Assembly (NCBI GenBank): GCA_019925095.2
Contig: CM034388.1
Coordinates: 7,338,501-7,402,500 of the forward strand
Reading direction: 5' to 3'
DNA length: 64,000 bases
Source: Dendrolimus kikuchii
Lineage: Eukaryota; Arthropoda; Insecta; Lepidoptera; Lasiocampidae
In this document: positions 29,101 through 41,100 of the stretch, in pieces
Layout of the letters: the number at the start of each line of letters is the position of its first letter
Numbering within the stretch: position 1 is the first letter of the stretch
Translations under genes and position numbers: made by a program
The notes under the pieces: model-generated
The model's database searches: none
Told to the model about the DNA's origin: nothing
What the model saw: only the letters and a program-made list of their open reading frames with translations

Positions 29101-32100
29101 CTCAGCATCTCATATTATTTAGAAAATACTTTCACTAATATTGGAACAAGAACCGTTAAAAATTTGCTCCAAAACATCAATTGTCAAACAAAAAGTGTTT
29201 GAGAAAGTTGCTTGTACCGTTGAATGATTATTGTAATGTATGTTAGTATTGATGACTCTGTGTCTTTTCTATCCCACGTTTTGCGAGACACCAGGTTCTT
29301 ATTAACGCTATGTTATAGAGAACTAGAGTTTTCCACACAGTTTTAACTATGATTATTATAATTAATAGCGTCGTTCTAGCTCAATTTCAGAGTATTCCTG
29401 CGAACATAGATTTACGGAAAAAGTGTTACATAATTTAATTTAAATCTTAATTAATTATTTTTAATCCTTCAAAATCAGTTTGTTTGTTTTTTCAAGAATA
29501 TCTGACATATTACTATGTATAACATTTTTTCACTTATTCTACAGATATTATTACCATTTTTCTCATTTATTTTCAAATATATCAAATTATTTATTGTTAT
29601 TAATTAAAGTCGGAGTCTCCATTACATGATACTCTTCTATTTAAATACAATATTATGTAATAACTTAAGCCAGTCCATAGACTACTTTTAGAGTTTCGCA
29701 AACACAGACATACGGAAGCTGAATTTTTAAACATTTAAGAATTTTTTTAGTGTTTCCGTAGTCGACAAGAATAGAAGCCCTATGTTTTCGTCCGTCTGTC
29801 TGTATGTCACAATAGTTTCTCTACTTAGCCCTACAGTGATCGGGGCTTGTCCTTGGTTATCCTGCCCTTATATGGTGAATGTAAGAATAAACTGCAAATT
29901 ATACCACACCACATTTAGATTAAATTATGTCGACAGAGTGGGTCTCTATGTGTTAGTTTTCCCATGGCCTTTTGAATGGTCATTAACTAGGCCATGTAAT
30001 TAGTAAAATTAATCAAAACCCATATTTATATTACAGGATCAGAAGATCTACGATATACCCTTCGAGCCGAAGCGTCCGATCACACCAGAATCAACAGCGA
30101 AACCATTGACAGACTTCGAGAAACTTCGCCAGAACTTCGAAAACGGTTTTCCATTAACAACCCAAAAGAACCCAATCGAATCAATAGAGACTACATATTC
30201 GGAAAGTTTCAAATCCGTAGAAAAAGTGTTAGAAAAAAGCTTCTCGACGCACAATTCTATTGAAAAGGTTTCGGATAAAATTGCTTCGAACTCGGAAAAG
30301 CCGTCGCTGATTCCGAAACCTATACTCGTAAATAAGTTGAAAAGTTCGAAGTCTTCCGAAAATTTGTGCGATGATGGGAAATTTGCTAAGCGGGTTTCCG
30401 ACAAGCGGTTTTCAACGGATAATAAGCGGTATAGGAATAGATGTGAGGTGTCGCAGAGTATTGGGTTTTGTCTTCCGAAGAAGGATAGCAATCAGCTGGA
30501 CGTGGATAGAGAGAACGTGAGTACGAATATAAATTTTATTATTAAATTTTCTATTTTACCTTATAAAAATGACCCGGACTTTTGGAAAGTTCTGAGGAAA
30601 AGACTTCTCGACGCACAGATCTTTTGAAAAAAGTCTCACAGCACTGGTTTTTGAACTCGAAAAAGCCACCGGTGTTCCGAAACCTACACTCTTAAGTAAC
30701 CTAAAAAATTGGAAATCTAAAATTTAGATTATGTCTAGGCAAAAAAATATTTTTTGTTCTATTTTTGTTATAATGGCTACGAAATCGTATTCAGTGTCTT
30801 TAAGTACCTTGTCACCACCTTATTTTAAAATATGTTAAAAATAAATATAGATGCTCTTAATTAAACAATAAATAATAATTAGTTCCTTGACTCATTATAA
30901 CGATGACGTTATAACTCATTACAATCGTCAAAGTAAGGATACTGTGATGTTTTGTAAGATAAACATTTTTTGTAAGCCGATACGCAATTGTCTTTTTAAT
31001 GCCATCTAGCGGTGAGTAGAGTTAATTTCACGAAATTAAACACAGTGAATTATTTGCTTTCCTTTACTAATAGATGTCGCCATAGTTTCCGTATTCGGTA
31101 ATTCATATACTTAGATGACGAAAATACCTAGACTTCAATGTACTTGATGTCTGGTTCCATCCACTTAGTTGTAAGATGTCGCTAGTATTGATTCTTCGTA
31201 ATCCTACGCAAATAACGTCCGAATGAAAATATTTATTTATAACTAGAATAATATGTTCGGGAATTCGTTCACGCTTGACTTGAGATTCCACATTTTAGTA
31301 CGTAAAATTTGCTAGCAATCAGTGAAAAAATTACACTAGATTTCGTTTTATTTATCTGGCCATTTTAATTCATTCCCAGAAAAATTTCCGCTGGATTCTA
31401 GGAATAAAAAATAGCGCCAATTTTAAGTCTAAGAATTAGCTGTCGATCACCGAAAACCGCATCGAAATCGACCCAGTAGTTTTAATGTGAATTCCGAACA
31501 AATAGAAAAGAAATCTAAAAAAATGCATCGGTTTCTCCATCGTTTATTCAGAGTTTAGAGCGTATTACAGTTGGTTTTTTTTAATATTTTAAATGTACAA
31601 ACACGGTATGTTTAGAATTTTATATTATAGATATAATCTCAATAGGCGGGAGATGAATAATTGAATAACCTGTGACCCCGTCTAGTAATATAGGGTAGGA
31701 CTGTTTCTGAGTTGTCGTTTTACCATGGAAAAAGAATACTATTCTTCCATGGTTTTACTGGGCGATTTTCGTTCCTAGTATTTTTCTCCCATGCTTATTG
31801 GGCGTTACATATTTTATTGTATTACACTAATACATTCTAAAATAGGTCTTAATATGAGTGTAATAAAGTAAAATACCTTTTGAAAAATAAGAAGTTAATT
31901 TGTAGTATGCTGAACATACAACTATGTGTTTTAAATGCAGCGCAATAAAGGATAAAATTCAATGAAAAGTTTGAATGTATTGTACAAATCTAAATGGAAT
32001 ACTGTTTTGGGTATAGTAAAGTATATATTTCATTGAATAGTCAATTATTCTTTTAAATAGTTCACTGTGTGAAAGGGATGGATTTGTGTTTGTTTGTGTT

Positions 32101-35100
32101 AGAAAGAGATGTCTAGTCATTATTGTACCGTGGTATAGAAAAGTGTATTGAGTAAAGTTCCGGTTTTATACTTAGCTTTTACTCTAGAGTCGAAGTTTTG
32201 CGTTTTTGGGTTTTGTATCCATTTGTCTTCAAAATCTTAAAACCCCTTTATCATTTTAATTATGAAATAGCAAGATTTTGATAAGAACCGAGATGGTAGA
32301 GCTTCAAAAATTCTTTCAACGGAAATTAGTTTGAACTAGAGTTATTGGTGGTGTTTTTAGGGTTTTCTGTACCCAAATGACAAAGACTGGATATTGCTCA
32401 TCTCTACGGAACCTTTCATGGTGTGTGCGATATCAGGCACTTGGCCGTTTTTATATTGCTAATCTTATTTATATTATTATCAATGACCTACAGTCAAGGA
32501 TTCCATTAATTGATTTAAGTCAATCGGTTGAGGCCAGTCATTAAAAAAAATAGTTCATCAATAAACGTTTGAGCTGTTACATAACCCGCCAATCTGGCCT
32601 GGATAAGTCCGGGGCATACCGTTCATAAAAACAAAAAAAAATGGAGAGAGAAAAGAGTGTAATTTTTATTCCTTATAGGTAACAATTATTTATTTAAAAA
32701 GGTTAAATTATATGCAATTTCCTCAAAATTAAATATAAATAATGGGTCTCAAATCGCTGGTTGGGAACGTGACCAAAGCGCTGGCCGCATCCCTGTGCTG
32801 AATGGCAACGCCGATGCGTTGCCTCGTGTACAGGTTAACCTTCTGACCACGTGACACTTCTATCAAACGAGATTATAGATCTCGATAAAACCGATAGGCT
32901 TCGGGACGCCATCTCGACACCGAACACCACTATGTAGCCATTCCCAATAGATGCGTATTAGCGACGTTTCAGGTCGTCCTGTCGTGCGGCAGCTGCGCCA
33001 GCTATTCACATTAATTTATTATACTATTTAACTGTACAAGTTAGAGGGAGAAGATGGATAGAATTTTTACTATTTTAAAAACGAATATCTCGAAGCAATA
33101 TCGTTATAAATTCTCAATATCTCACTGGAGTTAGTCAGATATTCAACAAGTCCACAGGATTATAAACACTGAATAAAAATTCGACCCAAGTTATATGTAT
33201 GCTTGCCGCCCTTAATCTTAAATTTGTTACACCTGTTCTCGGCGGCATTTTATAGCTGCATATAATAATATATCACATATTCGATTATGTATATTTTTTT
33301 TAACTATAGTTGTTAATGGGAAGGTTTCGCTGCCTCTTCACCTTTAAATATGGAGTAGGAAGTAAACTTAATTTTTAACTTATGTCATATCCCAATTATA
33401 TCTGAAGTTGACTACCCGACATTTTTGATAAATTGTTATACATAATACATTCCCACTTATAACCGGTTCCTATATTATACCGAACGTTCATTTGCCTTAC
33501 TATACTATAAAATTACAACTATAAACAATAAAGTTTGATATAAACTCCACACAAGTAGTATCAAAGTTCAACCGATGGTAAGGCAAGTGAATGAACAGGA
33601 ACTGGCCATTAATCGTCATAGAGTAATTCCTGTAAGATTGCACAAATATGACGTCTAGTACAGTTATGTTGATTACTTTTCCGATTATACAAAGCACTTG
33701 TCCGCTCGACATTGCAAACAAACAAACAAACTGAAACTACAGTTCGCAACGCTAGCCCCATTATCTCTGAAATGACTCACGTGCCGACGGAAAGAAGCAC
33801 GATACAATGTAAAGACTCGTTTACATGCCTCTTTATTTAGTTGTGTATGGAACATGAAAGGAATAACATTATGGTAGTATGGGCATGTAATGAGGAAGGA
33901 CGAAAATCATGTGACAAAAAATATTATATTAGAAGCTTGATCGTTATTAGAGTAAGAAAGGTAATATTTTCTTAAGTTTTCGCGACTTGTATACATAATA
34001 AAACTACGTTTTAACGGTTTTAAGCGCGGTAATTTTATTTGATTTTGGTTTTTCCGACGTTTCGGCCACTTTTCAGTGGCCGTGATCACGGAAGACAAAG
34101 ATGTCAAGTGTCAACGAGTATTGTTAAAGTTTTATTTAGCCTACCGCCAACTTGTTAATTTTAATTATTTAATTTTAATTTTGTTTATGGTTATTATTTA
34201 CTCTATGGGAGCCTAATCTAATTTACTACCGCTTCGCAACATGTTATGGCTTGAAGAGAAGAAGCGGCGCAAGAAACTCTTCAGCAAACATGCCTAGCTC
34301 TAATAATTTTATATAATATTAAAATGGGTGGAAGGAAAAATAAAAGTAATTATCAGTCAAGTTGGTTTGTGTTCCGTTGTACGCAGAAAGAGCTCACAGT
34401 GTCTTGAGGTCTGGCAGCTGGTTTTTGCTGGGTTTGGGTCTTAATAGTTTTGATAATTGGATCCCAAACAGGTGGTACTTGCCAACCATCTTCTCTATTG
34501 AAATTTGGGTGTTATTTGATTTCAATAGCCTCACGCATCATTCTAGGTATGAAACGATTCTCTTTCGCGAGGATTTGTGGGTTATCGAATCTGATGTAGT
34601 GGTTGGGTTTATCCAGCGTGTGTTCACTGATCGCAGACTTCGTAGACCTTGTGTGTTTCATGTCATCAAAAAATAATCGCATTGTGTGAAAACCTAGTTA
34701 CATTTTTCTAGTTTGCTTAGGCAAGAGCAGAATGACAAGTGGCGCCTCATATAAATGTAAGGTTTGGAAGCTTTTTCAGTGTTAATTTTTAAAATGGGCA
34801 TTTGTTACGTCTAGCTTTCTTCTATGTTTACTATGTGTTATAGTCCCGGCTGTAATTAATTGTAATATTTCACTGAAACAATGTTGATTTTTCAGTATTT
34901 ACGTAGCCGGTAGTCAATTTTTTACCTACTTGAAAAATTTCAACAAACGCTATGTAAACCGACCTTTATATTAGCGCCGCGGTTCCAGAGAACCTCGGTA
35001 GATTAGTGACGCGCCAGCAATCAACAAACGTACTGCTATTTTTTGCAATCAAAATATTTCAATTATGTCCTAAAAGAAAAGTAATTTTACTGTGAATTAA

Positions 35101-38100
35101 CGAAGGAACAATAGTGTTAATTGTACTTTCTAAAATATAACTGCTTCTTCTCTTTATAAAAGGAATTACCTAATAGTGTTCTCGTTTTGAAATAAATAAC
35201 AATGATAAATGAAAATAACGTTATAATAGCTTCTGTTTTTAAATTTGGAATAACAAAACGAATATCCTTCCATTTTTAAATAAAATGTTAGTGATGCTGG
35301 AAAAAAAAATAGAATTTTAAAATAATAACCGCTTTGTAACATGAATTATTAACGTAACGAACTAGGTTATGTTATTATTTGTGTTAAATAAGTTATTGCT
35401 AAGTTCCATGTAAACATTTTAGTCTGAATAAGTGTTGTTTATAATACGTGATTTAAAAATACAGTTTAATTAAACAGGTTCATTAGGTGCAGTCTCTTAA
35501 GGAATAATTAGTGAAGTGAAATGCTTATCTGTGAAATGGAGCAGACAGAGTGTATTGTGTGTAGGTTTTAAAGACATAGTTATGCAGTGTTGTGGAAAAT
35601 TATAGTCAATTTGACAGTGATTCATGGTTTTTGTTATGGGATGTTGTATACTTCTTATAAATAGGTATGTAACCATATAGACAGTGTTTGTATGCTTCTT
35701 TAGAGTTCTTAAGGTTATATATAAGTTGTTATGGACGTGAAACAACTAGTAATGCCAATCGCCCAGTAAAAACGTAACTCTAAATCTTACTAGACTAGAT
35801 GGCACCACAGGTCTTCTCTCGCTCTTTGATATCTATTATTTAAAACATATTTTAAACCAGAGTAATCTTTAATGTATGTTTAGTAGTAAAGTGTGTTTTA
35901 AATAATAAATATTTCTTAGGACCGTCTCGATCGTGTTACGTCTCTTTCTTACAGAATATTGACGTGAAACGGGTTAGCCTTGACCTAATCGTGTTCCATA
36001 TGATGAGTAAGAGCTCCGAATGGCCCACTTCGTCCCCTCCTATCCTATCTCCCTATGCCATCCCTCCTTTTTTATTGCGGAAGTGGGCAAACAGGCAGAT
36101 GGCCTTCTCGATGGAAAGTGGTTACCGTCGCCTACGTACGTTACGTTTGCAACACCAGGGGTGTCGCCAACGCGTTGACGACATCTGAGAAATTTAATAA
36201 CGCTCTTAAAAAACTTCATGTCATAGCGCAAAGCGAAAATCGCAACGGGAAGTTCCCTCCAAATCATTGTTGTACGCGGAATAAATGTCTCAAATCTCTC
36301 CTATCCCATATTTCTTATGTCAACTTTCCTACCCCATACTATACGTTGTCAACGCTTAGCCCGTGCTCCTGGTGTTGCAAACATCTACAGGCGACGACAA
36401 CCAATTATTAAACAGGCGGTCTGCCTGTTTGCCAGATTCGCAATAAAAACCATCACAAATCAACAGAAGAATGACCTAATCATGATAAGTTTTATCCGTG
36501 CAGGAACGGAGAAAGAATACAATTTCCTGCGACCGGGCGGCCTGTCGTAAGAGGCGACAAAACAACCCACAGCCAGGTGGTAGGGCATTTAACCGACTAG
36601 ATGGCTACCACCCTTGGTCTAAAGTATGTCGCCATAACAACCTTGAGTTGTCTTCTGGCATTAGTGACCAGGTTTCAGTCTCCCTTAAGAGGACAGCAGG
36701 GCATTTGTAGCCATCTTTGGTGTTGCAAATGTCCATAGGCGATGGTAACCGCTATCCATCAAGTGGGCCGTCTGCCTGTCTGCTGAACTCCTGCAATAAA
36801 AAAATATAATAAAAAGTTTTAATTGTGTATGTTTGGCATTTATCATTCCAAAGTTACAGGTTACGTCACAAGAATTAACCACATTCGTGAGGACACCCCC
36901 CCCCCCAAAGTGTGACATCACATATTTTGCAATTTTACATCAAGGAATTTTAAAATTTAAGCAGCAGTTTCGTAATTAGATTAAATATATGAGATTTTGA
37001 TGTGTGACGTCACGAAATTTTGATCATTGTGTCACAAGGGGTGTAATAACGTAGGACGTAATTTATGTATGTCCCCTGAATCCGTCACCATATAATATCC
37101 TTTTGATAAATTCTCAAAAGCTACCTGTTTTCTAGTCCTATATCTGCATTGTACCTTATAGTACGCTTTCTCTCCAAACAAATGTTTCAATTTATTTATT
37201 TCTTTAATTTTCGAAATTAACAGTAATAAATTCGCAAACTTTCACATTTAGATATAATGTAATACTATGAGTAAGACCGCTGATGTACAAGTAATATATA
37301 TATGTAATAGCAGTCAACAATGTGCATGAATATTCATAATTTTATTTTTGGACTATTTTATAAAGTAATAGAAGGATGAAAACTTAACTAAACTTAATTA
37401 ATATTGGTTAAATTGTATTATACCTATACCTATTAAGACTATACTTTAAAACTGTAAGAAGAATATTGGATCTACGTCGCCGCAGATAAGGTGCCCAGAG
37501 GGCTGTCTGCGTTACTTTAATGACTTATATACTTTTTTGGCTATAGGCCCTAAAACAACATTTAAGTGAAAACAACATATACCTATTTCAAAAACTACTC
37601 AAAAATATTTTCTGAATTTTCCCCAGTATAAGTAATATGTAGTTCTAAGGTAAGGGTACATTTTATGACGGAACCAAATATCGCACTATCTATTCACTTT
37701 AATAAATTAAGTCATCCTTAAAATTGTTACGGATTTTGAAGAACTGTTTAAATCTATTCCACACGCCAGTGAATAATATTCATCACTCAATTACATTATT
37801 ATTATTTGTATGTCTTTCGAGACCACGGGCCATAAAAATGGCCCGGACTTTTGGCAGGCTTGCGTGGGGCCATGGGAAGGCCAACACGTAGAGGCCCCTT
37901 GACAAATTTAATGAAAATGTGGCGTGACACTTATTATTATTATTATGTGGGGCCAAAAATATTTTTTAGTCTTTTTCGCGACTTCAATACAGCATTATGT
38001 TGTGGCTGGCATGTAGAATTAATATTTTTTAGGAATTTAATCCACATAGACCCATTAGTTTTTAAGAATCTTATTATCTATCCTTTTGATCTCACCATTG

Positions 38101-41100
38101 GTAGAAAACTGACGTTATTTGCATGGAGTATCAAATTTCGACCGTTTGGAAGGAAAATGAATGTGTAGTAAAATATAGGAAAACAAGCGTTTAAATTTTT
38201 TAACATCTTTTATTTTGTAGCCTGCATAAAAAAATATAATTAATTAAATTGATAGGGTACTTACCAATCATTTTGCCAACAACAGTATAGTTAGCTTAAT
38301 CTTCCTACGAAGTTTCACCATTGAAAGCACAGTAGTTTTTTTTTAACAAATGGCTGCAACATATAGACACACAAATAAACAGACGCAGATATGACTATTG
38401 TCTAAGGATTTTGTTCTTTGTCATTTGACTATGTAACCCTAAAAACCGAAAATGATGAGTTTTGCCATAATTATGTGACGGATGATGATATAACGTTTGA
38501 ATTATTATTTTATCATTTAACTAAAACAATGTACTTCCTTGAGTGAACTATCAGAGTTATCATTAGCAAAATTGCTTATCTTTGTGAATTACGCGGTTTG
38601 TAAAGATTTTTATGACGTTTTGAACAAGATTTTGAACAAGGTTATGTTATTTTATAATTTTATCACCTTAACGTTGAATTCTGCTTGGTGTAATTACATA
38701 TCGCTCTCAAATTTAAATAAATTTCGCACAGTCTTTTTAACCTTTAAAACGTCTAAGTAATTGTCATTCTCAAATTCTAATTCTAATCTAGTGCTCTCAA
38801 AATCTGTGTAACTGTGGGTCTCAAATTATAATTAATTATCTCTTTTAAGTCTAATTAATTGTCATTTTAAAATTCTAATTAACTGTTGCTCTCAAAATCT
38901 AAGTAACTGTCGCTCTCAAACTATAATTATTAATTGTCGCTTTCGAAGTCTAATTAACTATCCTTCTTAAATTCTAATCCACCTTTGCTCTCAAAATTTA
39001 AGTAACTGTCGCTCTCGAAGTCGAATTAATTATCATTTTCAAATTCTGTTTAAGTATCGCTTATTATATTATATATTAATATGTAATTAATTGTTGCGCT
39101 CTTAATCTATGTAGTTAATTGTTGGTCTCAAAGTTTAACTAACTGTCGCTTTTGAATTGCCACTCTCGAATTCTGTTTCTTCTTCATTTTGCTCGCTCAT
39201 ACATTTTTATAAGACTACATGCTATGTTTTTAAATGTATAAGAATTCCAATGTGTCTCAAACATTAATATCACATCTCCTAATCCAATGAAACCCATACT
39301 TGTTTCAGTGAATCGTTAATTAATGTTAATCAATGTTATAAAATGTGATTCATTCATTGTATTCTTGGTTACGCAAGTTGATTTCAATCGAATGTTTGTA
39401 TTAAAACATATTGTTTGCATGCTTTAAAACGTATCGCGTTTAAAAAAAAATATACTAACAGAAAACATGTTTGTATTTTGGTTTGTTACACGTTCGAGAG
39501 AACGATGAGACAACACGATAATCCCTTGCATATCTTTAATAAGATAACTTTCAATAATAAATTAAATCCTCAAAATAAACTGTATAATGTAAATACAGAT
39601 CAGGTTACATTTAAAAATCTAATTTCGTGACGCTGTTGATATGAAACGTTTCCGAAAGACTGACTTCGTCTCAACGTTAATGTGTTGCCCGAAGTATAGA
39701 CCAGCCTTTTACACGTGATATTTATTAGACGTTTCGCTGTCTCGATAAAGCTTATGCGCTTCAAGCCCCTATCGTCCAAAGGCTTCCACACCAAAAACCT
39801 CAAATATGTAGCCAATCCCCATAGCTGACAATGTTGGGAGTTTATTTTATTGAAAAACATGATATATAGGACTCAGTATGATTCATTCGTGTACTAGCAG
39901 AAAGTGATGTCAGGAGCCTTAAGAACAGACGAGCGTGCATGACGAGAGTTATGAATGTCATAGAAGCAAGTGAGGTGTGTAAGAATAAGCCTAAATGGCG
40001 CTCTGTTGCTCGTGCCTACCCCGCAAGGGAACTGGCGTGAAGTTATGTATTTATGTATGTAGTATGATTCATGAAAGAATAACTCTAAAAATAACAATGG
40101 TTGAGTGAAAATTGACTAAAAAGCTGCCTAGTTTTACATAACTAGATGTCGCAGTCTATCGTTTTTCTGTCAATATTAATTTTATTATTTTAAACTGAAG
40201 CAATCAGCAATTGGAAGTCTTAGTTAAAATTACATGAAAAGCTTTGTTTCTGAAATAAAAATATTACATTTTATATGACCATCAATCCACTGTCTTCAGG
40301 TTATTTATTACCAAACGCTCTACAATTCAGCCATTAAGTCCAAAAATGTCCCTTCCAACGAACTACCCGCTTGACCTTTTGGGAAATACCCAATGGAAAG
40401 GGCTACCGGTCGATAGATGCCGCACTAGCGTTGCGTCATCGGAGGAAATTGTGATTCATGGCGACTGGCACCGTTATAGAGGCGATTATGGGGTAATAAT
40501 AACAATGTTTTTATGAATATGAGATAATGGGTATAATATTGGCTAAAAGATTTGGGTTGCAGTGCCCGCTATATTGTACCTACTGTAAAAATAAAATTAC
40601 GATTCCGCTCGTATACTGATGGTGGGGCTGTCTTAATATCCTATTATGATGCGATCATACTCTGAATAGGTCAAAACGTCAATAATTACAGGTTTTTTAA
40701 TTTTATCAGACTACCCTGTTCCGACATAATTCTTTCGGGCGTAAATCGTGGTGTTAAAGACGGCGGACATAAATATAAGATAAAAGTTGCACCTGTTAGG
40801 GTTTTGGTTGGGTAGGAAAGAGAAATATACACATATATTTAATGTTTAATACATAGTTATATTGTTAAAGTGTTTTATTAATTTCACAACCTCAAAGACA
40901 TTTCATGGATACTTTACTTCAAGTTACATACTTCTTTTTCTACTTCAATAAATCAGGTATAAAAATTGTAAGAAAAACAAAAATACCTTTAATTCAAAGT
41001 CACAATGTGTCTCAGCTTGGCAAATACATAACTTATTTATTAAATATTTTCATATAATCTATCACACCCGCGTCGGGATAATTTAGATGAATAAAATTAA

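Noticed and set aside
30517..30627. Continuation of the exon 2 frame to a stop at 30627
   Set aside because: A GTGAGT donor at 30517 and phase match to exon 3 end the exon; the extension runs into the family G block and the exon remnant.
34362..34676. 104-residue open frame on the + strand
   Set aside because: The opposite strand carries the Penelope-like protein motifs, so this frame is a shadow.
36055..36411. 118-residue open frame on the + strand
   Set aside because: It spans two fragments of family A and has no recognisable protein sequence.
38740..39175. CRISPR-like array
   Set aside because: Units are contiguous and degenerate without unique spacers, and the genome is eukaryotic.
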